DNA of 64,000 nt, from assembly GCA_964477085.1 (NCBI GenBank), contig CAYZDF010000001.1:1-64000 (forward strand). Reading direction: 5' to 3'. Origin of the DNA: Dichloromethanomonas sp964477085 (GTDB lineage Bacteria > Bacillota > Desulfitobacteriia > Desulfitobacteriales > Syntrophobotulaceae). The position numbers and the translations under genes are program-made. Under the pieces are notes generated by a model, which was not told where the DNA came from, ran no database searches, and was given only the letters and a program-made list of their open reading frames with translations. Shown piece after piece: positions 31,380 through 40,926 of the stretch (positions are counted from its first letter, which is position 1; every line of letters begins with the position of its first letter).

Positions 31380-32555
31380 ATGGAATTGGACAGGAACAGA
31401 CGAAGTCTTTACTTACTTTATGCCACTACTTTTTTTATCTTCCTCAATTTTTATGTAGCTCAAACCATTACTCCAGTCTATATTCTCGACGTTGGAGGAT
31501 CTGAGTTCTACTCAGGACTGCAAAGCACCTTATTTTTTCTGACAGCCGTGATATTAAGATTTTATTTTGGGCCTCTAGCGGACCTCAAAGGAAACAAGGT
31601 CACGTTATATATCGGAGCGACAGCCTTTGCTACCGCCCCATTGCTATTTCTTTTCAGTTCTGAAGTATGGTATATTATGGCTGTTCGTACATATCAGTCC
31701 ATTGGTCTGGCGGCCTTCTTCTCAAGTTCATCTTCTTTGGCCTCCTCTCTTGCACCTCGCGAGAAGTTAGGCAGGTATATTGGCTTTTATCGATTAGTGA
31801 CGATGTCTACGTTGATGATAGGGCCAACTTTAGCATTGAAAGTCATCAATGCTTATGGTTATAAACTATATCATTCTCTAGGAGTTGTTATTGGTATTAC
31901 CGCTATTGTTATATTGTACTTTGTCAAAGAGCCTCAAAAAATTCAAGCCCATAGCCCGGGTGGTGCTGTACTCCCGCGTTATAATATGTTAAAACTGTTA
32001 AAGGAAAAAGAGCTTGCACCAGTTTATCTGAGTATCTTCGTTATCTCAGTAGCTTATGGTTTATTGCTTACTTTTACGGCAATATTTATAGAAGAGGCTT
32101 TACCGGCGATCAATCCAGGCATTTTTTTCACTTTATTCGGACTGGGAAGTCTCGTATCTAACCTTACAGCCGGTACTTTGTCTGACCGTAAAGGAAGGGC
32201 CGCAGTCGTTTTTCCCTGCATGATCATTATGGGAGTAGGTATTGCGCTGTTTTATTTTCTCCCCGCTAGTCCTGTTATTGTTTATACCGGTAGCATGATC
32301 GCCGGATTCGGTTACGCCGGAAGTATTGCGGTTCTGATTTCCTGGGTAGTGGATATGGTCGATCCACCCAGACGTACAACCGCACTGGCCTTACAGGATA
32401 GTTCCATTGATATTGGTATTGCTTTTGGGTCATTCTTGTATGGTGTATTGGTTCCAATTATCGGCATGTCTTGGTCCTATAGTTTAAGCGGAATACTATT
32501 AATCATTTTTGCATCTTGGAAAATGATGGATCTTTCCAACTCCAAAAATGCTTAG
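31380..32555 (+). CDS. MFS transporter
   Basis: A 391-residue major facilitator protein with about 12 helices. The loop between helices 2 and 3 reads GPLADLKGNKV, the family signature, and a second copy, GTLSDRKGRAA, lies between helices 8 and 9. It resembles drug or sugar efflux permeases, but the substrate cannot be assigned. The ATG at 31380 is preferred over an adjacent TTG because of the AAAGGA at a suitable distance. It is alone, between the exporter operon and the SGNH hydrolase. Confidence 0.85.
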   Translation: MELDRNRRSLYLLYATTFFIFLNFYVAQTITPVYILDVGGSEFYSGLQSTLFFLTAVILRFYFGPLADLKGNKVTLYIGATAFATAPLLFLFSSEVWYIMAVRTYQSIGLAAFFSSSSSLASSLAPREKLGRYIGFYRLVTMSTLMIGPTLALKVINAYGYKLYHSLGVVIGITAIVILYFVKEPQKIQAHSPGGAVLPRYNMLKLLKEKELAPVYLSIFVISVAYGLLLTFTAIFIEEALPAINPGIFFTLFGLGSLVSNLTAGTLSDRKGRAAVVFPCMIIMGVGIALFYFLPASPVIVYTGSMIAGFGYAGSIAVLISWVVDMVDPPRRTTALALQDSSIDIGIAFGSFLYGVLVPIIGMSWSYSLSGILLIIFASWKMMDLSNSKNA

Positions 32556-32656
32556 TGTTTTTAGAATTATGCTAATAAAAAAGTCTCTGGTACGAGAGGT
32601 AATCATACAGGTTACCGAGAATAAATGCTTCAGAAAGGATGAAAGGGGTGACATTG

Positions 32657-33202
32657 TTGCGAATTGCAGCTTTGGGAGATTCTATTACTGAAGGATATAT
32701 GTGTTATCCTCAAGATTCATGGGTATCCATTGTGGAGAGAGTATTAGGAATTAAGATTCATAATTTAGGTGTTTCCGGTGATCTTACCCGTAATATGCGC
32801 CGACGGTTTCGACATCAGGTTTTACCGTTAGCTCCAAGTCATTGTATTATTCTTGGTGGAACCAACGATGCTTTTTGTGATATTTCGTTAGACGACTATA
32901 GTGAGAATATTGAAATTATGGTAGAGTATTGTGAAAATAACGGTATCGTTCCGATTCTGGGTATACCTACTCCCACCCTTTCCTACCCCGAGGAATTTGT
33001 CCTGCAGGAATATCGGGGTTGGCTTCAGGAATATGCCGAAGCTAAAAATATAGTGTCGATTAATTTTTATTCTTCTCTGGCTGACGTAGAGGGTATGATT
33101 GCCAAAGAGGAATACCTATTAGATGAAGTGCATCCCAATATCGAAGGATATCAGGTAATGGCCGAAACAGCAATTCAAGCCCTAAGCGGAATAATTGAGT
33201 AG
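32657..33202 (+). CDS. SGNH/GDSL-family hydrolase
   Basis: A 181-residue esterase-type protein. All four blocks are visible: GDSITEG with the nucleophile Ser, Gly in NLGVSGD, Asn in GGTNDAF, and DEVHPN carrying the Asp and His. There is no signal peptide, so it is cytoplasmic; the substrate may be an acyl or acetyl ester. An in-frame ATG at 32639 sits directly on its would-be Shine-Dalgarno sequence, whereas AAAGGGG lies 8 bases before the TTG at 32657, giving MRIAALGDSITEG, the usual compact start. Confidence 0.87.
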   Translation: MRIAALGDSITEGYMCYPQDSWVSIVERVLGIKIHNLGVSGDLTRNMRRRFRHQVLPLAPSHCIILGGTNDAFCDISLDDYSENIEIMVEYCENNGIVPILGIPTPTLSYPEEFVLQEYRGWLQEYAEAKNIVSINFYSSLADVEGMIAKEEYLLDEVHPNIEGYQVMAETAIQALSGIIE

Positions 33203-33342
33203 CTATTTAGATGAAATTAGACCTCCATGCCTCTAAAGGCACCGTCAAAGAATGAAAATAAGGTTATTATTAGAGTAGATTAAGAATAATTATTGGTAGG
33301 GTATAGCAACATGGGATACTAATAGGAGCAAATTGAAAATAG

Positions 33343-33384
33343 AAGGCAAGGTTATGGCGTTCTGGACGCCTTGACCTTGCCTTT
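33343..33384. terminator. bidirectional terminator between convergent genes
   Basis: AAGGCAAGGT at 33343-33352 pairs perfectly with ACCTTGCCTT at 33374-33383, with an inner GGCGT/ACGCC stem. A and T tracts flank the outer ends. It separates the SGNH hydrolase (plus) from ablB (minus). Confidence 0.85.
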
Positions 33385-33387
33385 AGT

Positions 33388-34188
33388 TTATTTATTAGGT
33401 TTTACCCATAGATTCATATCTTCATACCCGCCGAAGATGTTGCAGTTATTAACCAGTCGGCCGCGGTAATGATAACCCAGTTTATGAAAGACGCGATTTA
33501 TACCAAATGAACGGGCTCGAGCCAGGGAATAAAAAGTATAGGAATCTTCCTTACTCTGTATAGTTGTTTCCAACAGACGGCTAAGCCTTTCTGTCAGAGA
33601 ATAACCGCGAAAGTCCGCCAGCGTGGCACAATCTGTCATTTCACATCGCTTCCAGTCTCTCTCGAGATAAGCTGATGAAGTGCTCACAAGCCTATTGTCA
33701 AAAAAAACACCGGCAAAAAGACAATCTTCTGACATCAGTTTATATACATAGTCAGGGTTTTCCATGGGAGTAGGATATGTTGTAAAAACGTTACTTAATA
33801 AAGATGAGATTTCCCCACAGTGTTCATGGTTTAATAAGCCGATCTTGAAATCACCGGGTAACTCACCAACCGAAGTTGCAGAAGAAGAGGACATAACTTT
33901 GATAAGAAGTTCATCTTCTTCATATTTCCTGTAATCTCTCTTGCGGTAGGGTGTCAAATAAAAAGCCAGACTGGAAGAAGGTTTATCAATTGTATGCGTT
34001 TCTAAGATCCCTTCAAGGACGAATCCATATTCCATGAAGACGGCAGCGTCCTCTGGAAAAGCCCAAAGCCATATTTTTTCCAGTTGGTGTTCTAGACTTA
34101 TTGCCAGACATTGATCGATGACTTGGGGAATGTTTGTTCTGTCATAGGTCCTGATGATCAGTCGTTTATTGATTTGGTCGATATACAT
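33388..34188 (-). CDS. ablB: beta-lysine N6-acetyltransferase
   Basis: A 266-residue GNAT-family protein that acetylates beta-lysine to N-epsilon-acetyl-beta-lysine, a compatible solute. The acetyltransferase core lies in the C-terminal half (ATLADFRGYSLTERLSRLLE, the CoA-binding loop). The assignment rests mainly on its position directly after ablA and on matching size. A GTG at 34206 overlaps the ablA stop, but GGAG lies 6 bases before the ATG at 34188, which I prefer. It is in the operon controlled by the c-di-AMP riboswitch. Confidence 0.87.
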   Translation of the reverse strand: MYIDQINKRLIIRTYDRTNIPQVIDQCLAISLEHQLEKIWLWAFPEDAAVFMEYGFVLEGILETHTIDKPSSSLAFYLTPYRKRDYRKYEEDELLIKVMSSSSATSVGELPGDFKIGLLNHEHCGEISSLLSNVFTTYPTPMENPDYVYKLMSEDCLFAGVFFDNRLVSTSSAYLERDWKRCEMTDCATLADFRGYSLTERLSRLLETTIQSKEDSYTFYSLARARSFGINRVFHKLGYHYRGRLVNNCNIFGGYEDMNLWVKPNK

Positions 34189-34202
34189 ATCTTTCTCCAA
34201 AG

Positions 34203-35483
34203 TCACTCCTTACTGGCCTGTTGAAGTTCCAATCTTCGCTGATGGCGAATATTATCTTCGGGAATCAAGCTAATCTTTTCTCCCTTGAATAGCTTAGCTA
34301 ACCCGGCTTTACTGGAATAACGCTGTTTCTTCAAGGAGTGAGCATTTTTACCCGTACTAGATTTACTGGGTTCTTTGTAAACACAGATAATTCCTTCATA
34401 ATTCCGCAAAACAACCTGATCATGAGACTGGGACAGCAGGTAATTGGGCTGAAGAGGAATCTTACCGCCACCGCCAGGAGCATCGACAACGAAAGTGGGA
34501 ACTGCCAACCCAGAAGTATGGCCACGCAGCATTTCGATGATGTGAATACCCGTACTGACAGGGGTTCTGAAATGCTCAATTCCTCTGGACAAGTCACATT
34601 GATATAGATAATAGGGGCGCACCCTGTTGCGAACTAATTTATGCACCAGTTCTTTCATTATGACAGGGCAATCATTGATGCCCTTCAGAAGGACAGACTG
34701 GTTACCGAGAGGTATACCGGCGTTAGCCAGTAATGCCAAAGCATCTTCAGCTTCACAAGTAAGCTCTTTAGGATGATTAAAATGGGTATTGACCCATACA
34801 GGATGATATTTTTTCAATACACTTACCAGTTCAGGTGTAATTCGTTGAGGCATGACTACAGGAGTACGGGTTCCAATGCGAATAATCTCCACATGAGGGA
34901 TCTGTCTCAGCGCGGAAAGAAGATAGTCCAGCATTTCATCACTTAAAGTTAAGGCATCACCGCCCGAGAGTAAGACATCACGGATCTCCGAATGAGATCC
35001 GATATAATGGAGGGCCTTCTGTAAATCCTGTTTACTTCGATGGTTATCATGAGTACCGGCGAACCGACGACGGGTACAATGTCGGCAGTACATTCCACAT
35101 TGATCGGTTACCAAAAGGAGTACGCGATCAGGATAACGGTGAGTCAGACCTGGAACAGGGGAGTCTTCGTCTTCATGTAAGGGGTCATCAAAATCACAGG
35201 ATGAAGATTGTAGCTCATAGGCCGAGGGGATAGCCTGTTTGCGGATAGGACAATTCGGATTATTATGTTCGATCAGTGAAAAGTAGTAAGGTGTTATGGC
35301 CATACGGAATTGCTGGAGACATTGTTTGATTCCATTCTTCTCTTTGGAATCAAGCGTCATGTACTTCTCCAGATCTTCCAGAGAGCAGATCCTGTTTGTC
35401 ATTTGCCAACGCCAATTCTGCCATTGACTAGTATTTTGTTCTGGCCATCGTTGATTTGTTGATTCAGTTTTAGTTATGCTCAT
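34203..35483 (-). CDS. ablA: lysine 2,3-aminomutase
   Basis: A 426-residue radical SAM enzyme converting L-lysine to beta-lysine. The 4Fe-4S motif is C129-x3-C133-x2-C136 in QCGMYCRHC. The PLP-binding Lys lies in PGGGGKIPL, and [10 protein letters not shown] is a family motif. The C-terminal region about 400-426 is the usual short tail. The ATG at 35483 is set by AAGGAGG upstream; the longer frame begins inside the riboswitch terminator and is not used. With ablB it makes an osmolyte. Expression should be governed by the leader at 35505-35732. Confidence 0.94.
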   Translation of the reverse strand: MSITKTESTNQRWPEQNTSQWQNWRWQMTNRICSLEDLEKYMTLDSKEKNGIKQCLQQFRMAITPYYFSLIEHNNPNCPIRKQAIPSAYELQSSSCDFDDPLHEDEDSPVPGLTHRYPDRVLLLVTDQCGMYCRHCTRRRFAGTHDNHRSKQDLQKALHYIGSHSEIRDVLLSGGDALTLSDEMLDYLLSALRQIPHVEIIRIGTRTPVVMPQRITPELVSVLKKYHPVWVNTHFNHPKELTCEAEDALALLANAGIPLGNQSVLLKGINDCPVIMKELVHKLVRNRVRPYYLYQCDLSRGIEHFRTPVSTGIHIIEMLRGHTSGLAVPTFVVDAPGGGGKIPLQPNYLLSQSHDQVVLRNYEGIICVYKEPSKSSTGKNAHSLKKQRYSSKAGLAKLFKGEKISLIPEDNIRHQRRLELQQASKE

Positions 35484-35504
35484 TCTCGTCCTCCTTAGAT
35501 AAAA

Positions 35505-35540
35505 TAAATAAAAACTCACGCCAAGAAATGCCAGCATGAG
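35505..35540 (-). terminator. intrinsic terminator in the ablA leader (riboswitch expression platform)
   Basis: On the minus strand CTCATGC pairs with GCGTGAG (one G-U) followed by TTTTTATTTATTTT. It lies between the riboswitch aptamer and the ablA ribosome binding site. Confidence 0.75.
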
Positions 35541-35604
35541 CAGGTTAAACTCAACTAAGAGCCATAGTCCCTTATAGAATCAGACAATATCTATTCTAAA
35601 AGGA

Positions 35605-35732
35605 TTCTCCTCATGCGCTTACGAAGTTAGCTGACGGATTCGGGCCGAGAATAGCCCTACCGGTAAGTACCGGATTCACCCCGATTGGATGGTTCCCCCG
35701 TTTTCACATTAGTGAAACTCAGCGCAGGCTTA
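35605..35732 (-). promoter_or_regulatory. c-di-AMP riboswitch (ydaO-yuaA type)
   Basis: The minus strand carries the conserved ydaO core in order: GCGCTGAG, ACGGGGGAACC, GGGGTGAATCC, then GGCCCGAATCCGTCAGCTAA and TTCGTAAGCGC. The outer stem pairs TGCGC with GCGCA. This class binds c-di-AMP and usually terminates transcription when bound. The intrinsic terminator downstream fits an OFF switch for ablA-ablB. Confidence 0.95.
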
Positions 35733-35985
35733 GTGTATTCAATTTTACGTTTATTTAGTTTACCATAAATAAGCTTTGGAGTAAAGGATAATGGCAGGAA
35801 TTCCCTTCTTTCGACTGATCTATAGGTTTTATAGTCTCCAATTCTCCAAAAAAACGCATATAATTTTTTTGGCCATCAGCTATAATATATTTTATAAAAA
35901 TTTAGACATAGCTTTCAGAAGGAAGGATGAAGATATGAAAAAATTTGCGGTTATCGGATCGGGGTATAATGAAAGTAGATACAAT

Positions 35986-37753
35986 CTAAATAACTGGATT
36001 AAAAACACGCTGATCATATGCTTTTACCACGTCGCTTCTTGTAATAATTCCAACTAGCTCCTTGGGGTTATCTTTGGAAACGACAGGTAGATGACCGATA
36101 TCAAATTTATTGAGTTTTAAAAAGACATCATGAATAGTTTCTTCTGGATTACAGACAATCAGACGCTTACTCATTGCCTTAGTGACAGGCAGATCCATAA
36201 TTCCTGGTACTGGGAGTTCTCGGATATCTTGCAAGGTTATGATACCAACCAGTTCGCCTTGTTCATTGACAACTGGAAAGCCATTATGCTTTGTATCATG
36301 CATCTGGCTGATTACTGCTTCCATTTTATGACTGTCAATAACACTTTTTACAGGGGAAGACATGACATCCTTAACCCTTACGGATTTCATTAAGTTGATA
36401 TCTCTGCCTGATTCCAGATTAACACCTCTGCGTAATAACTTCAAAGTATATATGGACCCCCGGCTTAGGAGTGAGAAGACGAGTGTACTGATCACAACAC
36501 TGATCATTAAGGGTAGAATAATGCGATAGTCTCTGGTCATTTCGAAAATAATTAAGACAGCCGTAATTGGTGCCTGTGTAGTGCCAGCAACAACAGCACC
36601 CATTCCTACGATGGCATAAGCAACAGGATATTGTACTAAATTAGGAAAGTAATGATTAAAAAACAGACCCGACGCACCACCCAATGTAGACCCAATAAAG
36701 AGAGAAGGTGCAAAAACACCACCGGAGTGGCCAGAACCAAGGGTTATAGAAGTAGCAAGAATTTTAATCACGACAAGGAGAACCAACGTAGACAATATAA
36801 ACTTGCCTTGAAAAGTACCTTCTATTGTTTCATATCCTACACCAAGGATTTGTGGAAAATAGAGACCAATAAAACCAACCATAAGCCCTCCAAGCACTGG
36901 CTTAAGCCAAGAGGGAAAGCTTTTCCAATAATCAAATATATCTTCAGTTTTATAGAGAACTTTAGTAAAAATAACACCGGAAACAGCAGCGAGAATACCT
37001 AATATTGCATAGAGGAATAGCTCAAGAGGATGGTGGAGTGGGTAAGCCTGAACTGAAAAAGCGGGAATATCTCCAGCATAAATTCGGGAAATGACAGAAG
37101 CTGTTACAGAGGATATAACAACAGGAACAAAAACGGCAGGACTGAACTTGCCGAGAATAACCTCCTGAGAAAAGATAACACCGGCAATCGGTGCATTAAA
37201 CGTTGCCGCGATGCCAGCAGCTGCTCCGCAGGCGACACAGGTCTTGGTTCTTTCTTCATGTAATTTAAAGAACCTAGCAATAACAGAACCGATTCCTGAC
37301 CCCATTTGTACAATAGGTCCTTCACGACCGACAGAAGCTCCAGCACCGATAGATGAAGCAGAGGCTATTGCTTTAACAAAAATCACCCGCATCCGCATCC
37401 TGCCACCTTTTAAAGCAACAGCTTCCATTACTTCAGGANNNNNNNNNNGGAACACCGTGCCCCTTTGCTTCTCTGGCAAAAATATAGATGAGTGGGCCAA
37501 CAACCAAACCTGCAACAGCGGGCACAAATAAGGGCCACCAATCACCAACAAAAGAGAATAATGTTTTGCTGATAGCATAATAACCTTCATGTGACCATCC
37601 AATCATCATCCGAAACAAAATAGCAAAATAGCCGGCAAAAGTACCGATGAGCAAAGATACTCCGATTATTCCCCAGGTACTCAAGAGATGCTTCTGCTTC
37701 TCAAAGTTTTCTTTGATGGTCTGTTTTAACACTATTTCAACACTTCCCTGCAA
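35986..37753 (-). CDS. CLC-family chloride channel/antiporter with C-terminal CBS pair (contains short N gap)
   Basis: The gene runs from the ATG at 37753 to the stop at 35986 and is split by ten N at 37439-37448 that shift the frame. The parts join as GHGV-PEVMEAV, a conserved CLC segment, so it is one intact gene of about 585 residues. The selectivity motif GREGPIVQMGSG carries the gating Glu, suggesting an H+/Cl- antiporter or gated channel. About ten helices are followed by two CBS domains (about the last 120 residues) that may bind nucleotides. The apparent separate starts on either side of the gap are artefacts. Confidence 0.88.
37439..37448. other. short assembly gap (10 N) inside the CLC gene
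   Basis: On the minus strand the left contig ends GGTGTTCC and the right begins TCCTGAAG. A protein-consistent join is GGTGTTCCTGAAG, meaning the ends overlap by TCC and no sequence is really missing. Confidence 0.85.
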
Positions 37754-38166
37754 ATTTTAAACAACAACGTTATTATAAACCCTTCAAATAAAGGTGTTCA
37801 AGCACTCTCTGGTACATCATAAGGAAGAAAAAAATAGGAAAAATAACTAAATAAGCGATTTTGAGCTTCATATAAGCTATGTAAAAAGGGCGTGTCGCAA
37901 AACGTTTATTTAAAAACGAAACGCAGCACGCTCTTTTTGTTAAAAGAAAGGCAAAAATCTGCTTGATCATAGGGATAAATCATCAGATTTAATGTGTTTT
38001 GGGTACACCAATTTCAAGGGAATGCTTCTTTTTTTATTATCGAAACGGCATGATGAAGGTGAACTATAAAGGGATTAACTCATATACTAAAACCGGATAA
38101 TATTTTGGCCCTTAGATACATAGGTATAAATTAGTTTCTTAGAGGAAAACGAAAAGGATGGGCTCA
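37754..38166. other. intergenic region between the CLC gene and the prenyl synthase
   Basis: About 410 bases between divergent genes. It holds the hairpin at 37883-37938 and otherwise AT-rich sequence without coding frames that have ribosome binding sites. Promoters for both neighbours must lie here, but none is clear enough to place. Confidence 0.4.
37883..37938. terminator. long bidirectional terminator-like hairpin
   Basis: AAAAAGGGCGTG at 37883 and CACGCTCTTTTT ending at 37938 pair at the base, with further pairing inside (GCAAAACGTTT with AAACGAAACGC). A and T runs flank it, so it could terminate in either direction. As it lies between divergent genes, it may instead be a remnant. Confidence 0.55.
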
Positions 38167-39144
38167 ATGGCGGAAATAAAAGACCTCGGCGTCTATCAGC
38201 ATATTCATGCTGAACTTCAAGCTTTGGAGACAAAACTGCTGGAATTTGTCGCTACCGATTTCTCTGTTCTCCATGAATCTTCCGTTCATTTGCTTAAAGC
38301 AGGGGGTAAGCGTTTGAGACCGGCTATGGCTTTTTTATCCGCAAAATTCTATAAACCGGATCTGGAAAAGCTTTTGTTTGTAGCTATGGCCTTAGAACTT
38401 CTTCATATGGCTGCATTGGTCCATGATGATGTTGTTGATGAATCAAAGACTCGGCGGGGATGTTCCACGGTTAAAGCGGAGTGGGGAAACATTGTAGCCA
38501 TCCAAACTGGTGATTATTTGTTTGCTAAAGTGCTTGAACTCCTTGCCAAAATCGGCGATCCTCCAGTATCAAAGATTCTGGCCCAAGCAACCGTAGAAAT
38601 GTGCAAAGGGGAAATCAAGCAAATAAAAACTTTATACGACACGCAGGTAAGTATTCAAAACTATTACTGCAGGATTAAGCAGAAAACAGCCATACTGCTT
38701 AAAGCAAGCTGTCTTTTAGGAGGAATTGCTGGCGGGGCGTCCGAGAAAGAGGTTTGGGCTTTGGGAGCTTATGGGCATGCCCTGGGGATAGCTTTTCAAA
38801 TCGGTGATGATATTCTGGATATTACCGGCAATGATTTAGAACTGGGAAAACAAACCGGAGAGGATCTTCTTCAGGGTGTAATAACTTTACCCATGATCTT
38901 AGCTTTGGAGCTTTCGGACAGAAGACAAGAACTTAATCAACTCTTAAGCAAAAAAGAAAAAAGTGGAGAGGATGTGGATTTAGCATTAAGGCTGATTAGA
39001 GAATCCGGTGCTGTTCAGGCATCCGACAAGTGGGTTAATCTTTTTATTGATAAGGCAATGAAATATCTTGAGTACCTATCGGTAATTGAGACTAAACAGA
39101 CCTTGGGCGAACTTGCCGATTTTATTCGGATTCGGAAATGGTAA
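38167..39144 (+). CDS. polyprenyl diphosphate synthase
   Basis: A 325-residue trans-isoprenyl diphosphate synthase. The first Asp-rich motif is HDDVVDESKTRRG and the second GDDILD, both complete, with GGKRLRPAM near residue 47 as substrate-binding. The product length (C20 to C40) cannot be fixed from sequence; heptaprenyl or geranylgeranyl synthase are both possible. The ATG at 38167 has AAGGATGG upstream; the ATG at 38158 directly touches its Shine-Dalgarno. The gene ends only 4 bases from the end of the convergent permease gene of the terpene cyclase run, which suggests a shared pathway. Confidence 0.88.
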   Translation: MAEIKDLGVYQHIHAELQALETKLLEFVATDFSVLHESSVHLLKAGGKRLRPAMAFLSAKFYKPDLEKLLFVAMALELLHMAALVHDDVVDESKTRRGCSTVKAEWGNIVAIQTGDYLFAKVLELLAKIGDPPVSKILAQATVEMCKGEIKQIKTLYDTQVSIQNYYCRIKQKTAILLKASCLLGGIAGGASEKEVWALGAYGHALGIAFQIGDDILDITGNDLELGKQTGEDLLQGVITLPMILALELSDRRQELNQLLSKKEKSGEDVDLALRLIRESGAVQASDKWVNLFIDKAMKYLEYLSVIETKQTLGELADFIRIRKW

Positions 39145-39148
39145 CGTT

Positions 39149-39961
39149 TTATAGTGGCAGGTCCTTGTTCTCAAATACACGTCCGGCGACTGCCAGTAGA
39201 ATAACTGAGATCAGGGATAATCCTATGACTTTTTCAGCTGTATAAACTGTATCTTCTAAAACTTCCTGCGGTTTCAGCAAGCGGAAAAGCGATAAATTAC
39301 CGGCCCAGGCTAATTTATCGCTAAGCCCGGCCACAACATCAAGCCCATAAAATATAGAAGTCAACGTATAAGCATAAGCCAGAGATTTTTCTTTATCCAA
39401 TAACGTAGAAAACAAGAAGGCATAGCTTCCGATAACGGAAAAAAAGGAAAGAGATAAAACGGATAATTTTGCATATTGAAGATGGTTTATTTTTATGCCA
39501 ACAACATGAGTGCCTAAAATAATACCAGCAAAAGTAGAAAGTATTAACAAAATATTATCGGCAAAAAGTACGATTGCCTGGGTAGTTAGGATTTGCCTTC
39601 TGGAAACCGGTGCCGATAGGGGAAAGGCGAGAGAACCGTCATCAATTAACTTAGCCAGCAAAGCATTAGCGGTGTTGATCCCATAAAAGGCGATGGCCAT
39701 GGTCCAAATCCGGGCAAAAAACTGGCCGGAGATAAAGGCTTCAAAAGTATCTGTGCGGGCTTTGGCGGGGACACCGAAAACAGTTTTAACCGTCGAAGGA
39801 ATAGCGTTCACAATGTCCGAAACGGCAGGAGATTTGCTGATGGCAGGGTATACCCAGATCAAAAGCTCTTCATAGAGAATAATTCCGGAAGAGATTTTCC
39901 ATAAATGATTCCGCTGCTCTTTAAACATCGTTTTAAAAAATGGAAGGTTAATAAGCATCAT
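39149..39961 (-). CDS. ABC-2-type transporter permease in the terpene cyclase cluster
   Basis: A 270-residue membrane protein with six hydrophobic segments, consistent with an ABC-2 permease (PVSRRQILTTQAIVLFADN region typical of the cytoplasmic loop). It lies 32 bases after the ATPase gene on the same strand and forms its membrane partner. The substrate may be the terpenoid made by the neighbouring genes, but this rests only on position. The 3' end almost touches the convergent prenyl synthase gene. Confidence 0.75.
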   Translation of the reverse strand: MMLINLPFFKTMFKEQRNHLWKISSGIILYEELLIWVYPAISKSPAVSDIVNAIPSTVKTVFGVPAKARTDTFEAFISGQFFARIWTMAIAFYGINTANALLAKLIDDGSLAFPLSAPVSRRQILTTQAIVLFADNILLILSTFAGIILGTHVVGIKINHLQYAKLSVLSLSFFSVIGSYAFLFSTLLDKEKSLAYAYTLTSIFYGLDVVAGLSDKLAWAGNLSLFRLLKPQEVLEDTVYTAEKVIGLSLISVILLAVAGRVFENKDLPL

Positions 39962-39993
39962 CGCTGTCTCCTAACCAAAAAATAAGCTCAGGG

Positions 39994-40869
39994 TTATTGA
40001 TAATATTGCAGGAAGGTTTCTTCCAGTTCCAACGTGCGTTGATGAAATTCGCTAATTCGGATTTGCGAAAGGGTTTCCCACAATTGATGTAAATCTCCGC
40101 TTAGCCGAATCGTAAAATGCATATTATCTTCTTCTATCATGGGCAAGCCACTTTGACGCAAGTATTCGGCGGCTTCTTCATTTTCGGTTCTGATATCGAA
40201 AGTCTGGTTTTTTATCTGTTTTAAATGGGAAATCTCTTCAACGCCAAGCAATTGTCCTTCTCGAATAATACCTACGCGTTCGCAGGTTTTTTCAATTTCA
40301 GGGAACTGATGGGAGGACATGAGGATAGTGGTTCCTTTATTTTTTTCCTCTAAAAGCAAGTCAATAAAGATTTTTTGCATTAAAGGATCAAGTCCTGAAG
40401 TCGGTTCATCTAAAAGCAGGATTTCGGCACTCAGCATGAAGGCTGAAATGATCCCTAATTTTTGTTTCATTCCCTTGGACATTTTCCGAACCGGCTGGTT
40501 GATATCCAAATCAAAGCGCTCAATTAACTTTTGACAATTCTGCACCACATCATTGCTGTCGCCGTGCATCCTGATTAAAAGCAATAAGAATTCCCGGGCG
40601 GAAAGTTTATCGAAAAAATGAAGTTCTCCCGGCAGATAAGCGATTATTCGTTTAAGTGCTACTCTATCCTTCCAGGTATCCATTCCTTTTATCCTGGCTG
40701 TTCCGGCATCGGGATGCAAAAAGCCCATCAAGATTCGCATTGTTGTCGTCTTTCCCGCGCCATTCGGCCCTAAGAAACCGAAGACCTCACCCTGTTTGAT
40801 CTGTATACTAAGATGATGGATTCCTTTTCCGCCGGGATAGATTTTGGTGAGATGATTTATCTCGATCAT
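39994..40869 (-). CDS. ABC transporter ATPase in the terpene cyclase cluster
   Basis: A 291-residue ATP-binding cassette protein: Walker A GPNGAGKTT, signature MSKGMKQKLG, Walker B LLLDEPTSGLD, and switch His in SSHQFPE. It is of the type that pairs with ABC-2 permeases in export. It lies between the cyclase gene (57 bases upstream) and the permease gene. Antibiotic self-resistance or lipid export ATPases look like this; the substrate is unknown. Confidence 0.9.
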   Translation of the reverse strand: MIEINHLTKIYPGGKGIHHLSIQIKQGEVFGFLGPNGAGKTTTMRILMGFLHPDAGTARIKGMDTWKDRVALKRIIAYLPGELHFFDKLSAREFLLLLIRMHGDSNDVVQNCQKLIERFDLDINQPVRKMSKGMKQKLGIISAFMLSAEILLLDEPTSGLDPLMQKIFIDLLLEEKNKGTTILMSSHQFPEIEKTCERVGIIREGQLLGVEEISHLKQIKNQTFDIRTENEEAAEYLRQSGLPMIEEDNMHFTIRLSGDLHQLWETLSQIRISEFHQRTLELEETFLQYYQ

Positions 40870-40926
40870 ATATTAAACGTTCCTAACCTAATTTTATTCA
40901 TCATATCTTCTCCCCGTTTTATAAAG

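Noticed and set aside
35935..36057. Plus-strand 40-aa frame starting MKKFAVIGSG
   Set aside because: It has a nucleotide-binding-like start and a passable ribosome binding site, but it runs antisense into the CLC gene and stops without any domain; at most a truncated remnant.
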